Source of the DNA: JBMNGG01 sp050949705
GTDB lineage: Bacteria; Bacillota; Thermosediminibacteria; Thermosediminibacterales; Tepidanaerobacteraceae
Reading direction: 5' to 3'
Assembly (NCBI GenBank): GCA_050949705.1
Contig: JBMNGG010000014.1
Coordinates: 1-25,316 of the forward strand
DNA: 25,316 nt
How positions within the stretch are numbered: the stretch's first letter is position 1; the number at the start of each line of letters is the position of its first letter. Positions 17,349 to 25,140 of the stretch are shown here, piece after piece. The notes beneath the pieces were generated by a model that worked only from the letters and a program-made list of their open reading frames with translations, was not told the origin of the DNA and did not search any database. A program made the position numbers and the translations under genes.

Positions 17349-17871
17349 CTAATCCCTCCTTTATAATTTTTTAAACATTTACCAAATGCAAAAATTTTAT
17401 GTTACACAGGTTAGGCAATAGAAAATGTTGAATGGACACGCCCCCAAAACATTAATAAACCTATATTAATCATATCATTCCCTGAAAAACCTGTAAAGTT
17501 GGGCAATTTCATTTCTCATTCTAAAAATTCTGGTATAATTATTATCAAGGCATAGAAAAAGTGTATAAAGGGGTTAGTAGTAGTGCCTGATAGTACTACC
17601 GGTAAGATTGTTGAGGTATAATCCATATCCTAGAGCTATGAAGACATGTTAGGAACGTTCAGTTATACGGGGTCTATAATTGCGAATTCTCTGATGATGG
17701 AGGATTACCATTAGCTTTGGATGAACTTATCAATTAGAGGATGTAAAAGACAGATAGTTTTGGAAAAGGAATAAGCGGCAGGCTATGCCGTCAAAGACTG
17801 CCTCTACAATATGATTTATCAGTGTGTAGGTTAAACCAAAGGTTTATCATTAAATAAAGGAGTAAATAAAT
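17349..17871. other. Divergent intergenic region, about 520 bp
   Basis: The region separates the minus-strand ATP-grasp gene from the plus-strand DUF362 gene. It contains an extended -10 promoter near 17531, a 12-codon open frame (GTG 17582 to TAA) behind AAAGGGG, and a small hairpin CGGCA/TGCCG (17776–17790). A frame at roughly 17650–17735 reads without stops but resembles nothing I know. It may be a long leader or the remains of a gene. Confidence 0.45.
17531..17539 (+). promoter_or_regulatory. Extended -10 promoter element
   Basis: TGGTATAAT matches the TGnTATAAT extended -10 consensus exactly. No good -35 hexamer is present at 17 bases, which is tolerated by extended -10 promoters. Transcription would run rightward, giving a leader of over 300 bases before the DUF362 gene. 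Confidence 0.5.
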
Positions 17872-19033
17872 GTGACTAAGGTAGTTATTCAAGAGTGTAG
17901 AGAATATGGATTAGATAGTTTAGTGAGAAAAATAAACGATGGGATAGAAAGATTAGGAGATTGGGACTTGTTTGTGCAGCCAGGGGATAAGGTTTTACTA
18001 AAGGTGAATCTTATAGGTCCTAAAAAGTCTGAATCAGCTGCTATAACCCACTCTGAATTCGTTCGTGCGTTGATAAGGATTTTGAAGCAGCGAGGATGTG
18101 AAGTATGGATAGGAGATAGCTCAGGTGGTGCAATTGCTGGCATAGCACCTACTGCAAAAAGCCTTAAGGTAGCAGGCTACGAAAAAGTAGCGGAAGAAGA
18201 GGGCGCTGTTATTAAAAACTTTGATAGTGAAGGTGTTGTTGAAGTAATACCTAAGGGCAAAAATAGGGAAAAGATGTATTTGGCAAAACCTATTTTTGAT
18301 GCCGATGTTGTTATTAATTTACCTAAATTAAAAACCCACTCAGCAAGTATTTATACAGGAGCCATTAAAAATGTTTTTGGATGTATTCCTGGCTTAAGAA
18401 AGGCTAAATATCATAAAGCGGCTCCCAATCCAGAGGATTTTGGTGAAATATTAGCAGATATTCACCAAAGCGCAAGAATTTAATCTACACATTATGGATG
18501 GCATAATCGCTATGCAAGGCGAAGGGCCGACAGCGGGAGATGTCTATCTGGCAAACAAAATTCTAATGAGCACAGATCCTTTAGCATTAGATACTGTAGC
18601 GATTAAAATGTTAGGTATGGATTTAGGAGAAGTGCCTATCCTAACAGCGGCGAAACAGCGGAGGATAGGGGAAAGTAAGCTGGAGAACATAACAATAGAT
18701 GGTGATTACAAAAGTATTCCCAAATTAGATAATTATAAATTGCCTAAGCGCTACAAAAGCAGTAAAAAACGAAATTCTAAAGCGCTGATTAAGATAATTG
18801 ATTTTTTTGAAACTAAACCAAGGATAAACAGGAAAAAGTGTAGAAATTGCAATGTATGTGTAGAGAGCTGCCCTGTAGAAGCGATTAATTTAGATACTAA
18901 ACAAATTGATTACAAGGTCTGTATTGAATGTATGTGCTGTCATGAATTATGTATGTATAAAGCAGTGGAGTTAAAGAAGGAAAATTTCTTAGCTGGCTTA
19001 ATAGCAGGTCTAAGTCTTGGTAAATACAGATAA
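17872..19033 (+). CDS. DUF362 protein with C-terminal 2[4Fe-4S] ferredoxin domain (one frameshift)
   Basis: The first part (GTG 17872, binding site AAAGGAG about 17857–17862) is a DUF362 domain with GDKVLLKVNL, ITHSEFVRALI, IGDSSGG, NLPKLKTHS and GAIKNVFGC. It stops at 18481–18483, but the family sequence (FNLHIMDGIIAMQGEGPT) continues in another frame through 19033. One missing T near 18462 (GATATT[T]TCACC) would restore about 387 residues. The C-terminal end has two cysteine clusters, CRNCNVCVESCP and CIECMCCHELC, each fitting a CxxCxxCxxxC [4Fe-4S] site; the second lacks the usual proline. DUF362 iron–sulfur proteins are common in anaerobes and their reaction is not established. The break fits the indel pattern elsewhere in this window and is likely error. 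Confidence 0.85.
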
Positions 19034-19347
19034 GTTAAACGGTCTACAGGTTACTTACTACTGAAAAAATATAAGCATGGCAAATAAATTCTAGTTTGAT
19101 CACCCTAACATCCAAATATATTCTATGATGTAGGGAAGACGGAGGAACGTCCTCACATATTGATGAACTTTATGTTGTAGGGCGGTCTTTGACTAGTTTG
19201 TGTCTTCCATGGACTTGGCTCGGGTGAATTCCACATTCCATGGACGGTCATGCTGAGTACATTGAAGAATCTTGTTTCACATCCTTTATATTAAGTGTGA
19301 CTTTTGGGCTTTTTTTAAAACTATATAGGAAGAGGGGGTGGACGTTG
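19034..19347. other. Intergenic stretch of about 310 bp, nothing recognised
   Basis: No RNA gene, terminator or protein family was recognised. There is a loose direct repeat, TATGATGTAGGG (about 19122–19133) and TATGTTGTAGGG (about 19171–19182). The open frame of the next gene extends upstream to 19240, but that part has no ribosome binding site and is probably untranslated. Confidence 0.4.
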
Positions 19348-20172
19348 ATGAAGAAGCTAAGGGCATGGGGAATTGTCGCTAGCATACTAATTTTCATTGT
19401 TATTGTAGCTTTAGTAGCGTGCGGCTACAAAATAGGTGAAAAGTATAAAGATAACCGGTTAACTCTTAAAGCAGTAGTTAAAACCTTTAATGCTGAAGGT
19501 CTAGCTCTGAAAGAAGATAAGTCAAAATCGCCTGATAAATATGTCTTAAATGGAGTAAAGCCAACCATTTATAGAGTAGCGAAAAGTGATGATACACTTC
19601 TAATATATATTTTCGAGTCTTTTGGGGATAAAAAAGAAATATTAAGTAAAACCCATAAGTTTAAGGATACCTTTACATTTGGAGAAATCCCTTACCATGC
19701 TAAGAATACACTTATTCTATTTATCCCTGCTAAAATTCCTGAGACCGAAGAAGAGTTTATTAGCTTTAGTAAAACAGCAAAATCAATTTCTGATATAGTT
19801 TTTGAAAAATTAAATGAGGGCAAGGAGAGAGTTTATAAAGGTGAGAGCGAAAGCTGGGAAGGAACTCTTATCCTAAAGTATTACGAGCATAGGTTTGAAG
19901 AAGGTGGGGTTATTCGTTACGATAGCTATTATGAGAAAACGCCTGCACTCCAATATAAGAAGTCTGATATAGAAAATGTTGGCCCATTAATTTTTGAGTA
20001 TGAAACAGGTAGTAACGGAGGCAGCGCAGAAGGGTTCACCCTTAATAACGAAGGTTATGCAAAGCTTGGCAGTAGTAGTGGTACTAGAGCCATACTTAGT
20101 GAAGATGCTGAAGTTCGCTTTACTGTTAAATGGGGAGGTAAAGAAGAACATTTTGTACTAAAAGCACACTAG
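19348..20172 (+). CDS. Predicted lipoprotein of unknown function
   Basis: I do not recognise this protein. From the ATG at 19348, chosen because AGAGGGGGTGG (about 19331–19341) is spaced for it, it has 274 residues. The N-terminus is a positively charged signal (MKKLRAW) followed by a hydrophobic stretch (residues 8–23) and a lipobox LVAC with C25, so a membrane-anchored extracytoplasmic lipoprotein is likely. The mature part is lysine- and glutamate-rich. A middle segment (about 60–170) reads like an alpha/beta fold with TIYRVAKSDDTLLIYIF and HAKNTLILFIPAK. The C-terminal part (about 180–274) is beta-rich and rich in glycine and serine (ETGSNGGSAEG). It stands alone, with about 120 bp before the next gene. 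A role in the cell envelope is inference only. Confidence 0.75.
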   Translation: MKKLRAWGIVASILIFIVIVALVACGYKIGEKYKDNRLTLKAVVKTFNAEGLALKEDKSKSPDKYVLNGVKPTIYRVAKSDDTLLIYIFESFGDKKEILSKTHKFKDTFTFGEIPYHAKNTLILFIPAKIPETEEEFISFSKTAKSISDIVFEKLNEGKERVYKGESESWEGTLILKYYEHRFEEGGVIRYDSYYEKTPALQYKKSDIENVGPLIFEYETGSNGGSAEGFTLNNEGYAKLGSSSGTRAILSEDAEVRFTVKWGGKEEHFVLKAH

Positions 20173-20299
20173 GTTGCACTGTTTGAGCTAAATACGCAAA
20201 ACTAGGCGTTTATAAATATGTTATGCTGCACACAAGTAGGAAAATGCAAAGTAAGGTTAATTTATATGTATAGAATATGAGAAATGAAGGTGAGTAGAA

Positions 20300-20761
20300 A
20301 TGACTATTAGAATGGCAAAATCGTCTGACGTAAAGGTTATTTACGATTTGGTCTGTGATATGGAAAACACAAAATTGGATTATGAAAAATTTCAACAGGT
20401 CTTTAATAGTTATCTTGAAGATGATAGATTTTTCTGCCTTGTGGCGGAACATAGCGGAACTGTCATCGGTTGTTTAAATCTACGGATAGAGTATCAACTT
20501 CATCATACTGGAAAAATTGCAGAAATTTTAGAATTAGCGGTAATGGACAAATACCGTTCTAAAGGAGTAGGGAAGGAACTTTTCGAGAAAGCATCAGAAA
20601 TTGCGAAAGACTGTGAGTGTCTTCAAATTGAGGTTTGTTGTAATCAATTAAGAATAAGAGCACATAACTTTTATGAAAAACAAGGTATGTACAAATTTCA
20701 TTATAAATTTTCTATGAATTTAAATGATGAAGAAATGAAAGAGAACAGACTAGGATTATGA
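20300..20761 (+). CDS. GNAT-family N-acetyltransferase, PhnO-like
   Basis: This 153-residue single-domain acetyltransferase uses acetyl-CoA. Motif A is visible as ELAVMDKYRSKGVGKELFEKA (pyrophosphate-binding loop at residues about 85–93), and motif B as ARxFYEKQGM-like sequence (AHNFYEKQGMYK). The arrangement YDLVCDMENTKLDYEKF…LRIEYQLHHTGKIAEI closely resembles, from memory, the E. coli aminoalkylphosphonate acetyltransferase PhnO, including the HLHH-like element at about 66–69. The true substrate may be an aminoalkylphosphonate, an amino acid derivative or a drug; no phn genes lie nearby. The ATG follows GAAGGTGAG. It is the first gene of a three-gene set with VOC and AviRa-like proteins. 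Confidence 0.85.
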   Translation: MTIRMAKSSDVKVIYDLVCDMENTKLDYEKFQQVFNSYLEDDRFFCLVAEHSGTVIGCLNLRIEYQLHHTGKIAEILELAVMDKYRSKGVGKELFEKASEIAKDCECLQIEVCCNQLRIRAHNFYEKQGMYKFHYKFSMNLNDEEMKENRLGL

Positions 20762-20869
20762 AAATTATCTCGGCTATTAAATTAAGACATATCCTTTATA
20801 TAATATGTATCAGTAGATGTATATGAAGTGAATAATATTTATAAATCTATAAAAGGAGTGGGTAACTTA

Positions 20870-21304
20870 ATGGTTGGCGTAGAAATTGATATGGTTGTTA
20901 CAGATAGTTTGAGGGCGCTAGAACTATATGAAAAAATATTTGACATAGAGCGTATCGAGGTTTCAGATTTACCTAAAGGTGAAAACGAAGTTATTTTTAA
21001 CATATACGGAGTAAGGTTTCATATGTTAGATGAGAACCCGAAGTTTGGGCTAATAGCACCAACCCCAGATAAACCTAATACAATTTGGTTTAACATTTTA
21101 GTTCCTGACATTAAAGAAACATTTTCAAAGGCAATTAGTGTAGGTTGCACTGAGATTCAACCAGTGACTGAGATGACGGATTATGGAGTGTCAAATGCTA
21201 TATTTAGTGATCCTTTCGGTTATCAATGGATGCTGACTCAAATACACAAGGTAGTAAGTCACGAAGAACGTATAAGACTTTGGAAAGAAAAAAGAGATAA
21301 TTAA
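20870..21304 (+). CDS. VOC (glyoxalase/bleomycin-resistance fold) protein
   Basis: This 144-residue protein has the paired beta-alpha-beta-beta-beta modules of the vicinal oxygen chelate superfamily. The first module holds VVTDSLRALELYEKIFDIE and FNIYGVRFHMLDE; the second holds WFNILVPDIKETFSKAISVGCTEI and NAIFSDPFGYQWMLTQ, the last matching the family's DPxGxxW end. The C-terminal tail HEERIRLWKEK resembles PhnB-like members. I start it at the ATG at 20870 because AAAAGGAG (20851–20858) serves that codon; the GTG at 20828 has no site. VOC proteins include metal-dependent detoxification enzymes, drug-binding resistance proteins and PhnB-type proteins of unknown reaction. The 19-base gap to the methyltransferase implies co-expression. 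Confidence 0.88.
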   Translation: MVGVEIDMVVTDSLRALELYEKIFDIERIEVSDLPKGENEVIFNIYGVRFHMLDENPKFGLIAPTPDKPNTIWFNILVPDIKETFSKAISVGCTEIQPVTEMTDYGVSNAIFSDPFGYQWMLTQIHKVVSHEERIRLWKEKRDN

Positions 21305-21323
21305 GATACATGAGGTTTTTCAG

Positions 21324-22025
21324 ATGGAATATAAATATGGCAAAAATGATAACTATGAAGACTTTTCAAGTGGTCGTGTTTTATACCATATAAGTGGTAT
21401 GACAAACTTTCCGGTGAGATTAGCACAAGAAATATACGGAAGATGCTTACAATATTCTCCTAAAAAGCACAATGTTTGTTTATATGATTGTTGTTGTGGC
21501 GGGGGATATTTACTTACTGTTTTAGGGTTTTTAAACCAGGATACCATTGGGAGAATTATAGGAAGTGATATAAATTTAGAATTACTTGAGATAGCAAAAA
21601 AGAACTTGTCATTACTAAGTAAGGAAGGTATCGATAAACGGATAGCAGAGATTGAGCAAATGATAGCAAGTTATCAAAAGCAGTCACATATTGAGGCAAA
21701 AAATAGTGCGATTACACTGAGGAGTTTGATTAGGGCTGATATACAGTTTGAATTATTTCAGTCTGATGTTTTAAAAAATATTGATCTTAAGGCAAAACCA
21801 GATATTATTGTGACTGATGTTCCATATGGTAATGTGGTTGTTTGGAAAGGAAATGAAGAAAACTTCATTAATAAGTTGTTAGATAGACTCTATGAAATAT
21901 GCTTTCCAGATACTATTATAGGTCTTTGTATGGATAAGAAACAGAAAGTTGCAAATGAGAAATTTATACGACTAGAAAAACAAAAAATCGGGAAAAGGAT
22001 ATTTGAGATCTTAAAAATAAGATAG
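21324..22025 (+). CDS. AviRa-like 23S rRNA methyltransferase
   Basis: This 233-residue SAM-dependent methyltransferase resembles AviRa, the Streptomyces viridochromogenes enzyme that methylates a guanine of 23S rRNA and gives resistance to the orthosomycin avilamycin. Shared features recalled from that family are the N-terminal SGRVLYHISGMTNFPVRLAQEI (residues 16–37), motif I DCCCGGGYLLTVLG (55–68), an acidic SAM-ribose ligand in GSDINLELLEIAKKNLSLLS (80–99), a charged helical insert with SHIEAKNSA (121–129), and the catalytic-loop TDVPYG (164–169, TDLPYG-like in AviRa). Length is close to the family (about 250). The ATG follows GAGG (21311–21314), 19 bases after the VOC gene, and a terminator follows. 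Target base and drug are inference. No AviRb-type partner is in the window. Confidence 0.82.
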   Translation: MEYKYGKNDNYEDFSSGRVLYHISGMTNFPVRLAQEIYGRCLQYSPKKHNVCLYDCCCGGGYLLTVLGFLNQDTIGRIIGSDINLELLEIAKKNLSLLSKEGIDKRIAEIEQMIASYQKQSHIEAKNSAITLRSLIRADIQFELFQSDVLKNIDLKAKPDIIVTDVPYGNVVVWKGNEENFINKLLDRLYEICFPDTIIGLCMDKKQKVANEKFIRLEKQKIGKRIFEILKIR

Positions 22026-22034
22026 TTATCTAAA

Positions 22035-22056
22035 GAGGCGCATTCGCCTCTTTTTT
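22035..22056 (+). terminator. Intrinsic terminator after the AviRa-like gene
   Basis: GAGGCG (22035–22040), a four-base loop CATT, and CGCCTC (22045–22050) are followed directly by TTTTTT. It lies nine bases after the stop and separates the accessory block from dgt. Confidence 0.95.
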
Positions 22057-22141
22057 AAAATTAGAAAAGGAAAAAAGTAATACAATATAGAATACAAATA
22101 TACAGCCTAGTATTTTAAGATGTTCTAGGAGGTGTCACCTT

Positions 22142-23146
22142 GTGAATTTTCGTGAAACACAGGAAGAATTGGAAAAAACCAGTCTTTCTCCTTATGCTGC
22201 CTTAAGTTTTAAAAGTAAGGGAAGACATTTTCCAGAGAAAAAATGTACCGTGCGTACAGACTTCCAAAGAGATAGGGATAGAATACTACACTCAAAAGCA
22301 TTTAGACGTCTAAAACACAAAACACAAGTCTTTATAGCTCCTGAAGGTGACCACTACAGAACTCGGCTTACTCATACACTTGAAGTGTCTCAGATTGCAA
22401 GGACAATATCCCGGAGTTTAGGGTTAAACGAAGACCTAACTGAAGCGATCGCATTAGGACACGACCTTGGCCATACGCCATTTGGGCACACCGGAGAACA
22501 GGTGCTTAATGAACTTATTGAAGGTGGTTTCAGACATGAAGAGCAAAGCGTAAGAGTTGTCGACTTTTTAGAACAAGGCAAAGGCTTAAATCTAACATGG
22601 GAAGTACGGGACGGAATAAGGAACCACAATACTCGCGGAAATCCTGGAACTCTTGAAGGCCATGTTGTAAAATTGTCGGATTGGATTGCTTACATAAATC
22701 ATGATATAGATGATGCAGAGAGAGCAGGGGTCTTAAAGAGTGATGACTTACCCCAAGAACTGATAAAAGTTTTAGGTAAAAAACATGGTGAACGCATAGA
22801 TACCATGATTAAGGATGTTATCAAGACCAGTTTCGGTCATAAGGAAATAAAAATGAGTGAAGAAATATATGATGCAACACGAAAACTGCGGGATTTTTTA
22901 TTTGACAGAGTATATATAGGCTCTTCTGCAAAAACTCAGGAAGGTAAAGCAAAGCTGATGCTAAAACTCTTATTTGAGTATTATGTACAGCACCCGGATT
23001 TAATGCCAGCAGAATTTATAGAAATAGCAAAAGAGCAAAATATAAAAAGAGCAGTAGTTGACTATATCGCGGGTATGACAGACGGTTTTGCGTTGGAAAG
23101 ATTTCGTCAGGTATATATGCCCTCGTCATGGCCTCTTACAACATGA
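22142..23146 (+). CDS. dgt: dGTPase-family HD triphosphohydrolase
   Basis: The family cleaves dGTP (or other dNTPs) to the nucleoside and triphosphate, helping set dNTP pools. The 334-residue protein is the short form usual in Clostridia. The HD metal site is complete: H78 in RLTHTLEVSQ, H107–D108 in LGHDLGHTPFGH, and D180 in VVKLSDWIAYINHD. The N-terminal motif RTDFQRDRDRILHSKAFRRLKHKTQVF (about 38–64) is family-typical. The GTG at 22142 follows a near-perfect AGGAGGTG (22127–22134). A dgt–dnaG–sigA order is common in Clostridia and links dNTP control with primase and sigma factor. Confidence 0.94.
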   Translation: MNFRETQEELEKTSLSPYAALSFKSKGRHFPEKKCTVRTDFQRDRDRILHSKAFRRLKHKTQVFIAPEGDHYRTRLTHTLEVSQIARTISRSLGLNEDLTEAIALGHDLGHTPFGHTGEQVLNELIEGGFRHEEQSVRVVDFLEQGKGLNLTWEVRDGIRNHNTRGNPGTLEGHVVKLSDWIAYINHDIDDAERAGVLKSDDLPQELIKVLGKKHGERIDTMIKDVIKTSFGHKEIKMSEEIYDATRKLRDFLFDRVYIGSSAKTQEGKAKLMLKLLFEYYVQHPDLMPAEFIEIAKEQNIKRAVVDYIAGMTDGFALERFRQVYMPSSWPLTT

Positions 23147-23224
23147 AAATTTGCCAATATTTTTTATGAAAATAAAAAGAAGGAATAATAGATATTAACG
23201 TAGAATAGTTGTATGTAAATTAAG

Positions 23225-23231
23225 AAGGAGG
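23225..23231 (+). promoter_or_regulatory. Strong ribosome binding site with no standard start codon behind it
   Basis: AAGGAGG is a consensus Shine–Dalgarno sequence, yet within 15 bases only ATA (23236) and ATC (23239) occur. Both are in frame with dnaG, whose first ATG is at 23317, and no stop intervenes. Either dnaG has a non-standard start giving about 26 extra residues, or a short leader frame has been lost. Confidence 0.4.
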
Positions 23232-23316
23232 ACGAATAATCACTATTATTATTTATAGAGATAATGGTTCTCATCTTGATTATGGGGGGATATTTTTTGG
23301 GTTTGGTGGTATATAC

Positions 23317-25140
23317 ATGGGGTTTTATTCTGAAGATATTATAAAGGAAGTTCAAGAAAGGGCTGATATTGTAGAAATTATATCAGCATATACTTCCCTT
23401 CAAAAGCGTGGTAATAATTATATGGGATTGTGCCCCTTTCACACGGAAAAAACACCTTCCTTTAACGTAGACGTGGAAAAACGATTATTTTATTGCTTTG
23501 GATGTGGTACAGGCGGAAACATATTTACTTTTATTATGAAGAAGGAAAATCTTTCCTTTCCTGAAGCTATACGCTATTTAGCGGATAAGTACCATATTAG
23601 ACTTCCAAGTACCATGGATAAGGAATTGTCTCAAGAATTTAGAGAGAGGCGTAAACTCCTTCAAATAAATGACTTGGTAGCAAAATATTACAACTACTGT
23701 TTGTTTCATACACGTGAAGGCAGAAATGCTATTTCATATATTAAAAGACGGGGGTTAACACAAGAAACTGTAGAAAAATTTTTTTTAGGATATGCTTCTC
23801 CATCGTGGGATGGACTTATTAAATTTACCCGATCAAAAGGGATAGAACCTAAAGAATTGGAAAAAATCGGTCTTATAGTACCTCGAAAAAATAGTAAAGG
23901 CTATTATGATAGATTTAGAAACAGGCTTATATTTCCTATTAAAGATATAACAAAAAACATTATAGGATTTGGAGGGCGTGCTCTTGATGCGTCAATGCCG
24001 AAATACTTGAATTCCCCTGAAACACCATTGTTTTCTAAAGGGGACAACTTATATGGCCTTTCTGTGATTAAGAAAGATTCTTCAAAGGATGTTATTGTAG
24101 TAGAAGGTTACATGGATTGTATAACATTGCATCAACACGGTTTTAATCAGACAGTAGCGACACTAGGAACAGCCCTCACAAAGAAACAAGCAAAACTTTT
24201 AAAAAAATATACTGATACAGTTATCCTCTCATATGATGCCGATGAAGCAGGTCAAGCAGCGGCCATGAGGGGGATGGAAGTATTGGCTCAAGAGGGTCTA
24301 AGAGTAAAAATCCTGAATTTACCTGAAGGCAAAGACCCAGATGAAGTTATTCAGGACAAAGGAAGAAAATATTTTCAAACACTAATAAATGATTCAATAG
24401 ATCTTATTACTTTTAAACTAAATAGCATAAAAAAGACAATTGACATAAAAACTTCAGACGGTAAATTGAAATTTTTAAAACAGGCTATAAAAGTTTTAGC
24501 AGAAATTGATAATCAACCAGAGATGGATTTACATGTAATTAGATTAGCTAAAGAGTTAGGTATTTCGGCAGAAAGCATAAAAAAAGAGATAAAAAGCAAA
24601 ATATTACCAAACAATGGATATGAGTATAAAAAAAGCCAAATAAGAGATAATAATAAACAATTTAACGAAATATTGCAAGTAACGGGTATTTACAAAGCCG
24701 AGAGGAAAATTTTGAAATTGGTTCTTGAAAATGAGGAAGCTTGGGGAATCTTCAAAGAACAACTTGAACCCCAATACTTTACAAATAAAAATACTAGGAA
24801 AATTGCTGATGTTCTCTTCAAAATGTTTAACAAAGTTGAGTCTATAGATATTCCCGATATCTATAATTATTTAGATGAAGAAGGATCGAAGGAATTATCA
24901 ACTATTCTGATGGAAACGACAGAGATAAAAGACGAAGAACTGATAGATGCCCTTATAAAAAAAGTCAAATATGGTTATTTAAAAGACAGCATAACCCAGG
25001 TTAGAAAGCAAATGAAGAGAGCTGAAATATTAGGACAAAGAGAGGAGATCAACAACCTTTTGTATACTTATCAACAGCTTAAGGCGGAAATGGAAAAACT
25101 AAATACACATACCACTCCACGAAAGAAGGAGGGATTATAA
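23317..25140 (+). CDS. dnaG: DNA primase DnaG
   Basis: DnaG makes RNA primers at the replication fork and binds the replicative helicase through its C-terminus. The 607-residue protein is full length. The N-terminal zinc-binding domain has C39, H42, C60 and C63 (CPFH…CFGCG). The catalytic core follows with YLNSPETPLFSKGDNLYGL. The TOPRIM domain has EGYMD (E263) and DADEAG (D307, D309). A helical C-terminal helicase-binding region is rich in lysine and glutamate. The ATG at 23317 has a moderate site GGTGGT (23305–23310). The start of sigA abuts the stop with no gap, and its ribosome binding site lies inside the end of dnaG. Confidence 0.96.
   Translation: MGFYSEDIIKEVQERADIVEIISAYTSLQKRGNNYMGLCPFHTEKTPSFNVDVEKRLFYCFGCGTGGNIFTFIMKKENLSFPEAIRYLADKYHIRLPSTMDKELSQEFRERRKLLQINDLVAKYYNYCLFHTREGRNAISYIKRRGLTQETVEKFFLGYASPSWDGLIKFTRSKGIEPKELEKIGLIVPRKNSKGYYDRFRNRLIFPIKDITKNIIGFGGRALDASMPKYLNSPETPLFSKGDNLYGLSVIKKDSSKDVIVVEGYMDCITLHQHGFNQTVATLGTALTKKQAKLLKKYTDTVILSYDADEAGQAAAMRGMEVLAQEGLRVKILNLPEGKDPDEVIQDKGRKYFQTLINDSIDLITFKLNSIKKTIDIKTSDGKLKFLKQAIKVLAEIDNQPEMDLHVIRLAKELGISAESIKKEIKSKILPNNGYEYKKSQIRDNNKQFNEILQVTGIYKAERKILKLVLENEEAWGIFKEQLEPQYFTNKNTRKIADVLFKMFNKVESIDIPDIYNYLDEEGSKELSTILMETTEIKDEELIDALIKKVKYGYLKDSITQVRKQMKRAEILGQREEINNLLYTYQQLKAEMEKLNTHTTPRKKEGL

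Noticed and set aside
19240..19347. N-terminal extension of the 19348 lipoprotein
   Set aside because: The ATG at 19348 has a strong ribosome binding site and directly starts a signal peptide with lipobox; the upstream 36 codons lack a site and would bury the signal.
20190..20215. Hairpin after the lipoprotein gene as a terminator
   Set aside because: The pairing TACGC/GCGTTT is short and imperfect, with no T tract.
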